Notes: generated by a model from the letters alone, not told the origin. DNA of 32,972 nt from Candidatus Kaiserbacteria bacterium RIFCSPLOWO2_12_FULL_50_10 (GCA_001783515.1 MFMN01000024.1:1-32972); one strand, 5' to 3'. Positions 14,481 through 22,429 are shown, counted from the first letter of the stretch. Numbers and translations are program-made.

Positions 14481-15926
14481 ATGCCTGAAATCTCACCCGA
14501 CACCAAAGAATTCTACACGCCAACACCTTTGCGGTGGTGGGCGTTTGTGCGGCAACTTGCGTATGTGATTGCCATGTTTACGCTCCTGAGTGGCGCACTC
14601 TATTTCGGCTATCGCACCTTTTTCTACACGGCACCAACCTGTTTTGACGGCATGCAAAATGGTGAAGAAGCGGGTGTCGACTGCGATGGCTCCTGTGAAA
14701 AAATATGTATCGCGCAGATTGCACAGCCATCAATCGAATGGGCAAAGGCATTTAAGGTGCAAGACGGGCTCTATCACGCCGTTGCATTAATCGCAAACAC
14801 CAACAGAGTGGCAGGCACCCGCGAGCTCGCGTATACCCTTACTGTGGAAGACGAAGCAGGAGTTATTGCAGAGCGGAAAGGTACCATGACGCTCCCGCCT
14901 GATGGGCAATACCCAATCTTTGAAGGGCGCATTGCGACAGGAGCACGCACACCAACATCGGTGCGCGTGAGCTTTGACCACGCGCTCTCCTACTGGAGCA
15001 TGCTGCCATGGAGCCGCACCGACTACACAGTGCTGAGTCGTACGATTACCGGCGCCGGCTCGATTGCCCCAAAACTCACCGCAAGCATACAGAGTAATCT
15101 CTATACCGAGACAAAAGACCTCCGCGTGGTTGCGGTCGCCTACGACAGCATGCGCACCCCGCTCGTCGCGTCGCAAACCATATTGCCAAGCCTTCCTGCA
15201 CAAGCGAAAACTGATGCAATCTTTACCTGGTCCGCACCAATCGCCGGGACGCTTCGCTCGTGTCAAATTCCGTCCGACCTCGTGCTTATGCTCGACCGTT
15301 CTGGCTCAATGGCAGCCGACGGCGGCACACCGCCTGAGCCGCTCGAAAGCGCAAAAAACTCCGCAGCGACCTTCATAGAAACGCTCAGCGCAATCGACCG
15401 TGCAGCGCTCGTTTCGTATGCGACAACACCAAGTCTTGGCGGGAAACTTACGGCAAACCACGCCGATACTCGTGCCGAGATTATGAACATTGCGCTCGGC
15501 AAAGACGGCGTGCAGTACACCGACCTCGCCGCAGCAATTCGCGAAGCAGCGCGTATCTTGGAAGATGGCAAGAATCCCGATGCGCGTCAAGTCATTGCGC
15601 TTCTCACCGACGGCGATATTACTCGCCCACTCAATCCCGCAGGGAAGCGCGATGTGCCCTATGCAGAGGCGCAGGCTGTCGCCGCAGCCGATGAGGTAAA
15701 ACGCGACGGCATTGCCCTCTACACCATCGGCTTCGGCAAAGTGTACGAAGGCGAGTCGTCAGAAGTTGCCCGCAACCGGCAGCTCATCACCTCACTCGCA
15801 ACCTCACCCGCACACAGTTTCTTCGCACCAACAAGCGCCAATCTCGCCAGCGTCTACAAAGAAATCTCCGAAGGCATTTGCGAAGATGGCCCGGCTATTA
15901 TCGACATTTTCATAGTCCCGCAATAA
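14481..15926 (+). CDS. Membrane-anchored von Willebrand factor A protein
   Basis: 481 aa. An N-terminal transmembrane helix (residues ~25-48, LAYVIAMFTLLSGALYFGY) is followed by a Cys-rich motif CFDGMQNGEEAGVDCDGSC, typical of Patescibacteria surface proteins. A beta-rich middle (residues 80-260) leads to a vWA domain at about 265-470. The MIDAS metal site starts with LMLDRSGSM and continues with the Thr/Asp positions in YTDLAAAI and LLTDGDI. vWA domains bind proteins in a metal-dependent way, so an extracellular adhesion or assembly role is likely. The stop codon lies in the left arm of hairpin E2, so that insertion may have set the C-terminus. Probably co-transcribed with the LOG gene. Confidence 0.85.
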   Translation: MPEISPDTKEFYTPTPLRWWAFVRQLAYVIAMFTLLSGALYFGYRTFFYTAPTCFDGMQNGEEAGVDCDGSCEKICIAQIAQPSIEWAKAFKVQDGLYHAVALIANTNRVAGTRELAYTLTVEDEAGVIAERKGTMTLPPDGQYPIFEGRIATGARTPTSVRVSFDHALSYWSMLPWSRTDYTVLSRTITGAGSIAPKLTASIQSNLYTETKDLRVVAVAYDSMRTPLVASQTILPSLPAQAKTDAIFTWSAPIAGTLRSCQIPSDLVLMLDRSGSMAADGGTPPEPLESAKNSAATFIETLSAIDRAALVSYATTPSLGGKLTANHADTRAEIMNIALGKDGVQYTDLAAAIREAARILEDGKNPDARQVIALLTDGDITRPLNPAGKRDVPYAEAQAVAAADEVKRDGIALYTIGFGKVYEGESSEVARNRQLITSLATSPAHSFFAPTSANLASVYKEISEGICEDGPAIIDIFIVPQ

Positions 15927-16050
15927 CTTCTTCCAAAACGGGTGCACTTGTACAGGCTTCAGTCGCCCGCTCCTCCACGGTATAAAAATACCGCTCCGTC
16001 ACTTACTCCCTCCAGCCAGCACAATTGCATCCCGTTTTGAAAGAAGTTAT
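15923..16050. repeat. Palindromic hairpin repeat E2
   Basis: A 128-bp inverted repeat. The outer arms at 15923-15942 and 16031-16050 match in 19 of 20 positions (ATAACTTCTTCCAAAACGGG). The tip is CGGTAT/ATACCG around AAAA. Between them lie unpaired CTCC-type motifs: GCTTCA, CTCCTCC, CGCTCCG and CTCCAGC, in the same order as in E1. The left arm contains the TAA stop of the vWA gene. There is no T-run. Confidence 0.75.
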
Positions 16051-16073
16051 GTGTTTTGCTCATGGTGCCGCCA

Positions 16074-16102
16074 TTTACAAACTACTATACATGTGGTAGT
16101 TT
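16074..16102 (+). promoter_or_regulatory. Promoter of the mTERF-like gene, TGTGG-type
   Basis: TTTACA (16074-16079), a 17-nt spacer ending in ATGTGG, and TAGTTT (16097-16102). The leader of about 50 nt includes AAGGAG before the ATG. The hairpin AAACTAC/GTAGTTT overlaps the -10 region. Confidence 0.5.
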
Positions 16103-16159
16103 TTGTGAGTTGTTCCTTCGTTCGTTACCTGTCTGTACACTGCAGAAAAAGGAGTTCAC

Positions 16160-16852
16160 ATGCTCGACAAACATGAGATGGCTATCCGTAGCGTTTATTA
16201 CGCTGATATCTTTGGTGGGGAAAAAATTACGAGAAGTCCTTTTCCGGAGCATCTCTGGCCAGTAATGAGTTACCCTGAGAAAATCAAAGGTCTCACTGAC
16301 CGTGGCTTCAAGGATCCTCACAAGATGATTGCTTCGTTCCCCTCGATTCTTGGTTTAGCCCTCGAAAACATCGATGCAAAAATCAAAGGTCTCACTGACC
16401 GTGGCTTCAAGAATCCGAAGGGGATAATTACCAAGCACTCCCCGATTCTTGGTTTTGCCATCGAAAACATCGATGCAAAAATTAGTGGACTCATCGCTCG
16501 CGGCTTCAAGGATCCTCACAAGATGATTGCTTCGTTCCCCCCGATTCTTGGTTTAGCCTTCGAAAACATCGATGCAAAAATCAAAGGTCTCACTGACCGT
16601 GGCTTGAAGGATGTTCAGGAAAAGGTTGTTTTATCACCCCAGATTCTCAGTTACTCCTTCGAAAACATCGATAGAAAAATGAGGCTTTGCCGTAGGCTTG
16701 GCGGGAATTATCAGGACTTTCTTGATTACGGGATAATTTTTGCAGGTATGTCGCCGAAGAATTACATTCCAATTCTTCGGAAATGCAGAGAACTTGAGTT
16801 CAGCCCATCTCCTAAAAATGTCTTCAAGATATACAGGGCGAAAAGTTTTTGA
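16160..16852 (+). CDS. Protein with four tandem mTERF-like repeats
   Basis: 230 aa. After ~40 N-terminal residues come four 33-residue repeats. A typical unit reads KIKGLTDRGFKDPHKMIASF and then PSILGLALENIDA. Units 1 and 3 are nearly identical; units 2 and 4 are diverged, and two degenerate units follow (LGGNYQDFLDYG, LEFSPSPKNVFKI). The pattern L..RGF...(I)...P.IL...ENI..K matches the mTERF helical repeat, which forms a superhelix that binds nucleic acid. mTERF proteins are best known from mitochondria and chloroplasts. AAGGAG lies 5 nt before the ATG. The 99-bp DNA repeats are similar enough to suggest recent internal duplication. A nucleic-acid-binding role is inferred only. Confidence 0.75.
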   Translation: MLDKHEMAIRSVYYADIFGGEKITRSPFPEHLWPVMSYPEKIKGLTDRGFKDPHKMIASFPSILGLALENIDAKIKGLTDRGFKNPKGIITKHSPILGFAIENIDAKISGLIARGFKDPHKMIASFPPILGLAFENIDAKIKGLTDRGLKDVQEKVVLSPQILSYSFENIDRKMRLCRRLGGNYQDFLDYGIIFAGMSPKNYIPILRKCRELEFSPSPKNVFKIYRAKSF

Positions 16853-16884
16853 GTATCGCGCGTCACTCGCGCTCTGCACTACCG

Positions 16885-16913
16885 TACCTCGCGTCGCCGC
16901 GGGGTATTTTTTT
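16885..16913 (+). terminator. Intrinsic terminator after the mTERF-like gene
   Basis: The 9-bp stem TACCTCGCG/CGCGGGGTA has loop TCGC and is followed by TTTTTTT. Confidence 0.88.
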
Positions 16914-16938
16914 GCTATTTGCATTTTGGAATTAGTGG

Positions 16939-16944
16939 TATACT
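16939..16944 (+). promoter_or_regulatory. -10 box of the 16951 gene, leaderless
   Basis: TATACT ends 6 nt before ATG 16951. A weak -35 TTTGCA may lie 15 nt upstream. Confidence 0.5.
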
Positions 16945-16950
16945 GCTTCT

Positions 16951-17250
16951 ATGAGCGAAACGTTGCAGGCAAATATTTTCTTTCTTATTACCTCGATTGC
17001 GGTGGGTGTGGGGACGTTGTTCGTATGTGCGATATTGTACTATGTGGTGCGTATTGTGCGTCGCATCGACAACATTACTCGCCGTATTGATGAACGGAGC
17101 GAAGAAATCGCTAGCGACATGGCGCGCGCTCGTGCGTACGTTGTGCAGGGCAAACTTTTGCGCGCCTTCGGTACTATGCTCGGAAGAATATTTCGTGCGT
17201 CACCTCGCCGCTCCTCGCGTCCTGTAGACGAAGAGGAGGAAACACTATAA
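16951..17250 (+). CDS. Small single-pass membrane protein
   Basis: 99 aa. One transmembrane helix at residues ~8-33 (NIFFLITSIAVGVGTLFVCA) is followed by a long amphipathic, charged helix (VRRIDNITRRIDERSEEIAS) and an acidic tail DEEEETL. This resembles the DUF948/YtxG-type architecture of small envelope proteins, but the match is by shape only. It shares a transcript with the next gene, which begins 18 bp later. Confidence 0.7.
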   Translation: MSETLQANIFFLITSIAVGVGTLFVCAILYYVVRIVRRIDNITRRIDERSEEIASDMARARAYVVQGKLLRAFGTMLGRIFRASPRRSSRPVDEEEETL

Positions 17251-17268
17251 GTATAAGTAACGAGTAAC

Positions 17269-17661
17269 ATGGCAACAAAAAAGGTAGCAGCTTCAAAAGA
17301 AAAAGGACTCTCAAAGGGTGAGAAGGTTGGTCTCGGTGTGGCACTTACCGCAGCTGCGGTGGGTGCTATCGGCGCGTACTTCCTTGCGGGCAGTAAAGAC
17401 GCCGCAAAGAATCGCAAAATGGTAAAGAGCTGGATGCTCAAAGCAAAGGCCGAAGTGCTTGAAGGGCTTGAGCAGGCTAAAAAAATGAGCTCGGAGGAGT
17501 ATGCACAGCTTCTTGATCAGGTATCTGCGGTGTATGCTTCTGCACAGAATGTTTCGAAGAAAGACATTGCTGAGTTTAAAGATGAAATGTCACAGCACTG
17601 GAAGAAGCTCGAACGAACGGGGAAGAAAGCAGTAAAGAAAGTTATTGCACCAAAAGAGTAA
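17269..17661 (+). CDS. Small YtxH-like protein
   Basis: 130 aa. A Lys-rich start leads into one hydrophobic Ala/Gly-rich segment (residues ~20-42, GLGVALTAAAVGAIGAYFLA), followed by SKDAAKNRKMVKSWMLKAKA and a long charged helical region to the C-terminus. The segment G.ALGAA.G...G.LFAPKSG followed by helices is typical of YtxH-like stress or envelope proteins, and this sequence follows that plan loosely. Paired with the preceding membrane protein, which is also the arrangement of ytxG-ytxH in Bacillus. Function unknown. Confidence 0.65.
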   Translation: MATKKVAASKEKGLSKGEKVGLGVALTAAAVGAIGAYFLAGSKDAAKNRKMVKSWMLKAKAEVLEGLEQAKKMSSEEYAQLLDQVSAVYASAQNVSKKDIAEFKDEMSQHWKKLERTGKKAVKKVIAPKE

Positions 17662-17669
17662 AACTATTA

Positions 17670-17691
17670 AAAAACCGCATGTGCGGTTTTT
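17670..17691. terminator. Bidirectional terminator between convergent genes
   Basis: AAAAACCGCA/TGCGGTTTTT is a perfect stem with a TG loop. It serves the plus gene ending at 17661 and the minus gene ending at 17698. Confidence 0.88.
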
Positions 17692-17697
17692 CTATGT

Positions 17698-18405
17698 TTA
17701 AGTAAGCGAGCAGTTGTCGCCTTTGTGCAGATGCATAAAGCGCTGCGTGTACATAATGGCGAAGGTACCAATAACGATGGTCATCGAGAACGCGAGCACA
17801 AGATTCGTGAAGAAATTGATGCCAAGCGCGGGAAGGATGAAGAGGGCGAGAGCGAATCCCGTGATATACACGAGAAATGATTTTGCAAATATCTTTAACA
17901 TAACGCAACATGCATCGTTCTTTTCTTCTCGAATTCTTCGATAGTAGGTAAAAATCGTAGCTGCGACGACACTTGCAAAGTATATATTAAGAAGGAATGC
18001 GTACGGTCCAAATACGAGTTCGACATACCCGTCAGCAGTAGGTATGATTGCTTCGTACATGACGCCAGGCGTCGCAATAGATATTCCCATCAGGACCGCT
18101 ACTGCAAGTAGTACGACATGTAGTTTTGAGAACTGCCTATTTGGCACAAGGAGCGCCACAAGGAGGTAACTCATAACTACGAATACCGCGAGAAATGCAG
18201 CACCGTATGAAATAATAGGGATTGGCAGTATAAGCTCAATACTTGCCATGAGTATAAAGACGGTTGTACAAAACGATGAAAAAAGTATAGCGAGCGTACC
18301 TGTCTTGTGTCTAGGACGCATGAGGAGATATACTAAAAAGCATACATTCACCACAAGCGCTATGCCAAGCGCCAAGGCGTTGATTAAAAAAAGAGGTTCC
18401 CACAT
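17698..18405 (-). CDS. Seven-transmembrane protein, histidine-kinase N-terminal 7TM-like
   Basis: 235 aa, almost wholly membrane-embedded, with about seven hydrophobic helices starting with PLFLINALALGIALVVNVCF. The spacing of the helices, and the short PNRQ linker between helices 3 and 4, resembles the 7TM sensor module placed before histidine kinases and GGDEF domains. Here no output domain follows: the protein ends in a short charged tail (FMHLHKGDNCSLT). The start at ATG 18405 is supported by a minus-strand TATATT 6 nt upstream. It could be a stand-alone sensor or an unrelated small transporter. Confidence 0.6.
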   Translation of the reverse strand: MWEPLFLINALALGIALVVNVCFLVYLLMRPRHKTGTLAILFSSFCTTVFILMASIELILPIPIISYGAAFLAVFVVMSYLLVALLVPNRQFSKLHVVLLAVAVLMGISIATPGVMYEAIIPTADGYVELVFGPYAFLLNIYFASVVAATIFTYYRRIREEKNDACCVMLKIFAKSFLVYITGFALALFILPALGINFFTNLVLAFSMTIVIGTFAIMYTQRFMHLHKGDNCSLT

Positions 18406-18411
18406 AGAATA

Positions 18412-18417
18412 AATATA
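18412..18417 (-). promoter_or_regulatory. -10 box of the 7TM gene, leaderless
   Basis: TATATT on the minus strand ends 6 nt before ATG 18405. Confidence 0.4.
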
Positions 18418-18549
18418 TAAAATTACTTCTTATGTATCATGCCATGACTTTACCGAAAAACAGATTCAGACTGTGTGGATAACTACGTTGTGTGGTATAA
18501 CCATGGTGCAAGATCCTTTGCTCATTCACATTCCTACCTGGAGAAAAAG

Positions 18550-19245
18550 ATGCATATACGACCCGCAGCACTGTCTGACCTCGATGCCGTCATGGCTGTC
18601 GAAAAAGCAACCTTCGGAGAAGGTATTGCTCCTGAAGCAATGGCGACACGTGCGCAAATGCGTTCACGTATCGAGCTCTTTGCGCGAGAAAAATTTCCGG
18701 AAGGATTTTTGCTCGCAGAGCACGAGGGGGTGATTGTTGGTTACATGATCATGTTTCCTACCGCACTCACACCTGAAGAGTGTGCGTCCTGGGATATGGC
18801 GACTGACTGTGGAAATCTTGCGGGGACATTTGATATGACCGCGCAAAATATGTTCATGGTGTCATTTGCGGTTGTCTACAGCGCACCAGATAACACGTCG
18901 GCACTTCTTGCACTCACGTCACAAGTCATTCGACTTGACCGACTTCGCAAATATGGCTACACGCAGGATTGCTGTATGTTTTGCTCGCGCATGCCCGGCT
19001 TTGCAAAAGCTCACAAAAAAACACGTATCTCTGCTGAAAAGTATTGGCGTTTGGAGGACCCGCAGGGCGCACCTCGCGATGCGGCTCTGTATCAATACCA
19101 TCGCATGACCGCGGAGAAACCATTCAAGATCATGCTTGATGGGTATCAGCCCGATGTGCTTTCTGGTGGACACGGCGTTTTGTTTGCGTTGAGAAATCCA
19201 GTCCTGAACATTTGCACGCTCGCAACCCTCATTGCAAATAAGTAA
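18550..19245 (+). CDS. GNAT-family N-acetyltransferase
   Basis: 231 aa from ATG 18550, preceded by GGAG at 7 nt. GNAT enzymes transfer acetyl from acetyl-CoA to an amine. The fold is suggested by MHIRPAALSDLDAVMAVEKA at the start, FLLAEHEGVIVGYMIMFPT for the central strands, and the RLRKYGYTQDCCMFCSRMPG region near residue 150, where the CoA-binding loop would precede. The later segment GFAKAHKKTRISAEKYW resembles GNAT domains found beside C-N hydrolases. The upstream GTG at 18475 was rejected because an extended -10 TGGTATAAC lies inside that extension. The radical SAM gene follows 26 bp later. Substrate unknown. Confidence 0.75.
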   Translation: MHIRPAALSDLDAVMAVEKATFGEGIAPEAMATRAQMRSRIELFAREKFPEGFLLAEHEGVIVGYMIMFPTALTPEECASWDMATDCGNLAGTFDMTAQNMFMVSFAVVYSAPDNTSALLALTSQVIRLDRLRKYGYTQDCCMFCSRMPGFAKAHKKTRISAEKYWRLEDPQGAPRDAALYQYHRMTAEKPFKIMLDGYQPDVLSGGHGVLFALRNPVLNICTLATLIANK

Positions 19246-19271
19246 TTTTCATCGACACACTGGAGTACTGC

Positions 19272-20387
19272 ATGAATCCCAAAATTGACCTCCTTTACGG
19301 CAGTGACCGCCGGTGGTATGACGAGCGCGGACAAAAGTTCGTGCGCTTCACCACACTCTACTTGCCGTACGGCGATGCTCGGGGCGGTTGCCCCGATTGG
19401 CGGGGCAAATGGAAAGGTGGCGATATCACCAAAATGCCCTGCGTCTTTTGTGCTTTGCCGAATGCGGTCAAGGCGTATCAAGACACCTTCTACAGCGGCG
19501 CTTCGGTGCCGCACGCGGACATGCTCACGGCGCTTGACGCGAACATTGAAAAGGCGCGCCGTACCGGGCCGCTCCATACGCTTGCGATTTTCAATGGAGG
19601 AAGCTTTCTTGCTATGGACGGAGCATTTCAACAGCAGGTTGCGGCGCAGGCAGCGCTCTCGGGCGCGCGTCGACTTGTGATTGAGTCACGCGCCGAGCTC
19701 GTGACGAGTGAGGCAATTGCGCGCCTCAAATCCGAACTTGCATTGCATGACGTGAAGCTCACGGTGCGTATCGGGGTCGAAACCCAAGACGACAAAATCC
19801 GTATGCAAGTGCTCCGCAAAGGGCACGCACGCAAAGCGCTGAGGGAAGCAGTGCACATTTTGCACTCGTATGGCGTGACCGTTGGCGGCTACGCACTCGT
19901 GCGCCCGGCGCCACTTGCGTGGATCCAGCGGGTGCATCCTCACGTGCAGGACTATGACACGTTTTCGCAAGAAGAGGCGGTTGCAACCATTGACGCAATT
20001 CTCGGAGAGTTCGGCATGGACGAAGTCTATTTTTGCAGCACGTGTGTTGCGCCGGATACCTTGCTCGAACAGCTGTGGCTGCAGGGTGACTACGAGCCTG
20101 CATCGCTTTCGCTCGTTGCAAGCGTGCTTGCCGAGGCGCTCACGAAGCACGACAAGCCGATTCATCTCTTGCCGTTTCGTGATGAGCCGGCGTTCGTCGC
20201 GGTGTCGTCGAACCACGAGAAGCGCGGCGTGCATCAGGATGAAGCTGCGCTTCACCCGCATGACGTGCTCTTCCGCAACCTTCTTGATGGCTATCGCGAA
20301 GCAATGCATCGTCAGATGTTTCTGTATGGATACGCCACGCTGCAGAGCCAGGTGAATGATTGTTCTTTCTGTCGGTTTCCGACATAG
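19272..20387 (+). CDS. Radical SAM protein, Elp3/RaSEA-like
   Basis: 371 aa. The candidate iron-sulfur ligands are C40, C57 and C60 in GGCPDWRGKWKGG...MPCVFCALP. This wide CX16CX2C spacing is closer to the Elp3/archaeosine-synthase type than to classical CX3CX2C. Further radical SAM landmarks are TLAIFNGGSFLAMDG (the GGEP-like SAM-binding strand), RRLVIESRAELVT and LTVRIGVETQDDKIR, followed by VGGYALVRPAP. C-terminal Cys (NDCSFCRFP) may bind another metal. The family acts on tRNA in known cases, so tRNA modification is plausible. It is probably co-transcribed with the GNAT gene; Elp3 itself fuses these two domain types. Confidence 0.78.
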   Translation: MNPKIDLLYGSDRRWYDERGQKFVRFTTLYLPYGDARGGCPDWRGKWKGGDITKMPCVFCALPNAVKAYQDTFYSGASVPHADMLTALDANIEKARRTGPLHTLAIFNGGSFLAMDGAFQQQVAAQAALSGARRLVIESRAELVTSEAIARLKSELALHDVKLTVRIGVETQDDKIRMQVLRKGHARKALREAVHILHSYGVTVGGYALVRPAPLAWIQRVHPHVQDYDTFSQEEAVATIDAILGEFGMDEVYFCSTCVAPDTLLEQLWLQGDYEPASLSLVASVLAEALTKHDKPIHLLPFRDEPAFVAVSSNHEKRGVHQDEAALHPHDVLFRNLLDGYREAMHRQMFLYGYATLQSQVNDCSFCRFPT

Positions 20388-20412
20388 CATGAAGCGCGTT
20401 GCGCAGACATGC

Positions 20413-20439
20413 AAAAGCCCCGCGGTGCGGGGCTTTTTT
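20413..20439 (+). terminator. Intrinsic terminator after the radical SAM gene
   Basis: The 7-bp stem GCCCCGC/GCGGGGC has loop GGT, with AAAA before and TTTTTT after. The A-run also allows use by rpsA on the other strand. Confidence 0.92.
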
Positions 20440-20476
20440 ATGTGCCTGAGGGGTTTCCTCTTGGACACGGATGAGG

Positions 20477-21625
20477 TTACTTTGTTGTCGGAGTAAACGC
20501 AAGTGTCATGCGGTGTTCCTTTGGTACAAAGAGAGTGATCTCAAACTGTGCTGATGCGCCAAGCGGAAGTGCTGCGCGGAGCGCCTCTTCAGAAGCGAAT
20601 TCAGAAACATGGACGAGTCCTGCGATGCCTTCCTCGATAGAAACGAGTGCGCCGTGGGTGTTGTGCTTAATGACAACGCCGCTGACTTTGTCGCCCTTCT
20701 TGTACTTAGCTGCAACGAGTGTCCAAGGATTCTGCTGGAGCTGCTTAATCGAGAGAGAGATTTTGTTGTTCTTCACATCGATAACCTTTACGCGGATGAC
20801 ATCGCCAACCTTGTAACGTGAACGGGTGTCGTCAACGAGTCCCCAGTCGATTTCTGAAATGTGAACAAGACCTTCAATACCTTCTTCAAGCTTGACGAAG
20901 ATACCGAAGTCGACAACGCCCGTTACTTCGCCGGTGTGGACATCTCCCACGGCGTAAGTGCCGGTACGTACTGCTGCGTCGCCCTTCTTGGTGCGCTTTT
21001 CAGAGAAGATAAGCTTCTGTTCCTTTGCGTCTGCGGTAATCGCAACCACTGAGATGAACTGGCCAGCGAGGTGCTTGAGCTCTGAGAAGATTTTCTCTTT
21101 GTCGCCGTCCTGGACACGTGGGTAGTGTTCGTGGGAGAGCTGTGATGCTGGGAGGAAGCCGGTAATGCCTTGCCATTCGAGGATGAGTCCGCCCTTGTTG
21201 GCGTCCTTGACTTCGAGGCTGAGCACTGAGCCTTCCTTCACGAGACGTTCTGCCTCGGTCCAGATAAGCGCCTGACGAGCTTCCTTGAGGGAAAGTTCGA
21301 TGTAGCCATCTTCATGTTCGCCGATTGCGACAACCTTTGCGGAGATAACATCGCCGACTGATGCCTTGCGGAGCACATCGCGCGCATTCATGAACTCACG
21401 TCCATAGATGATACCCGTACCAAAGGGTACGAGGTCGATGTAGACTGCTGAACGTCCAATCGCGGTGATGGTACCTTCAACAACATCGTCAACCTGCGGC
21501 GTAGCGCCAATAGTATCAGCAAGCGTTTCCATGAGTGTTGCGGGTGCAGCCACTTCAGGAGCTTCTTCGTCTGACGCACGGAAGACTGACTTCATGCGAG
21601 TAATAAGTGAAACTTTTTCTGTCAT
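20477..21625 (-). CDS. rpsA: 30S ribosomal protein S1 (bS1)
   Basis: 382 aa from ATG 21625, with four S1 domains rather than the six of E. coli. They lie at about residues 45-113, 130-210, 225-295 and 308-378. The third is the most canonical (GEVTGVVDFGIFVKLEEGIE, then GLVHISEIDW). S1 binds mRNA at the ribosome and helps unstructured or leaderless-poor messages load. The longer start at 21667 was rejected because the extra residues (MRWQSAEDTIPSLF) show no family character. A hairpin lies in the leader. Four-domain S1 is common in reduced genomes. Confidence 0.95.
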   Translation of the reverse strand: MTEKVSLITRMKSVFRASDEEAPEVAAPATLMETLADTIGATPQVDDVVEGTITAIGRSAVYIDLVPFGTGIIYGREFMNARDVLRKASVGDVISAKVVAIGEHEDGYIELSLKEARQALIWTEAERLVKEGSVLSLEVKDANKGGLILEWQGITGFLPASQLSHEHYPRVQDGDKEKIFSELKHLAGQFISVVAITADAKEQKLIFSEKRTKKGDAAVRTGTYAVGDVHTGEVTGVVDFGIFVKLEEGIEGLVHISEIDWGLVDDTRSRYKVGDVIRVKVIDVKNNKISLSIKQLQQNPWTLVAAKYKKGDKVSGVVIKHNTHGALVSIEEGIAGLVHVSEFASEEALRAALPLGASAQFEITLFVPKEHRMTLAFTPTTK

Positions 21626-21645
21626 AAAAAGAGAGGGAATTGTGT

Positions 21646-21674
21646 CTTCTGCGCTCTGCCACCGCACGCAGAAG
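21646..21674 (-). promoter_or_regulatory. Hairpin in the rpsA leader
   Basis: CTTCTGCG/CGCAGAAG pair perfectly over a 13-nt loop. It ends about 20 nt before the rpsA start and has no T-run. S1 synthesis is autoregulated through leader structure in other bacteria, so a similar role is possible. Confidence 0.45.
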
Positions 21675-21773
21675 GATTAAGCAATTCACCGTAATAAATA
21701 AACCATTTCATTAAAAAAATAGTAGCCGCACTCTACCATTCTCGGTGCATGAAGTCAACGTGCGCGGGAGCGA

Positions 21774-22322
21774 TTACACGCCCTCGGTATGCTTGGTGGC
21801 GCGGCGCTTTTCTAGCTCGCTTTTATGCATGACTTCTTCGGCAACGTCGACAAAAAGCATGCCGTCGAGGTGGTCACATTCGTGTTGGAAAATCTGGGCG
21901 AGCAGGCCTCCTGCGCCACGTTCAAAAAGCTTGCCGTGTTCGTCGTACGCGCGGATAGTGCAGTTCTTTGCACGCGAGACGATACCGTAGTGGTCGGGCA
22001 CGGAAAGGCAGCCCTCGCCAACTTCTTCGCGCTTGCCTGAGGCTTTCACAATCTTTGGATTAACCGCAACCATAAAGGGAAGCACCGGCTCCTCTTTTCG
22101 CTTGACTGCCTCGGCATCTTCCACAAGGAAAATCCGTAGCGGTACGCCAATTTGCGGCGCTGCAATCGCCACCCCCACAAACCCCTTGGCAGAGTAATCA
22201 ATCAGCGCCTGGCGCATATCTTTAATAACCTTCTGGACCTTCGCAGAAGTAATTTCCTCGACCGGCACTTCCTCACATATAGTGTGCAGCGCCGCGTGGT
22301 CCTGTGGCACGAGTTTCGTCAT
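21774..22322 (-). CDS. def: Peptide deformylase
   Basis: 182 aa. Removes the formyl group from the N-terminal Met of new proteins. All three motifs are present: VGVAIAAPQIG (motif 1, near residue 50), EGCLSVPD with the metal-binding Cys (about residue 104), and QHECDHLDG with the two His ligands and catalytic Glu (about 146-150). The C-terminus MHKSELEKRRATKHTEGV is a charged helix. Promoter upstream at 22331-22359. It lies between thyA and rpsA on the same strand. Confidence 0.95.
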   Translation of the reverse strand: MTKLVPQDHAALHTICEEVPVEEITSAKVQKVIKDMRQALIDYSAKGFVGVAIAAPQIGVPLRIFLVEDAEAVKRKEEPVLPFMVAVNPKIVKASGKREEVGEGCLSVPDHYGIVSRAKNCTIRAYDEHGKLFERGAGGLLAQIFQHECDHLDGMLFVDVAEEVMHKSELEKRRATKHTEGV

Positions 22323-22330
22323 ATGTCAAC

Positions 22331-22359
22331 AAAGTACCACATTCTATACTTTGTTGCAA
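22331..22359 (-). promoter_or_regulatory. Promoter of def, TGTGG-type
   Basis: On the minus strand TTGCAA, a 17-nt spacer ending in ATGTGG, then TACTTT. The def ATG begins 8 nt after the -10, so the leader is almost absent. Confidence 0.5.
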
Positions 22360-22372
22360 TGAGTATAGAGAC

Positions 22373-22400
22373 AAAAAAAGACGGAGCGCGATGCTCCGTC
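22373..22400 (-). terminator. Terminator of thyA
   Basis: GACGGAGC/GCTCCGTC form a perfect 8-bp stem, and seven T follow on the minus strand. Confidence 0.88.
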
Positions 22401-22429
22401 GGAATGAGGCTCATGCTCACCTACATGTT

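Noticed and set aside
16279-16676. Tandem ~99-bp repeats considered as a CRISPR-like or minisatellite array
   Set aside because: The units are in frame within one ORF and encode an mTERF-like protein repeat; there are no spacers.
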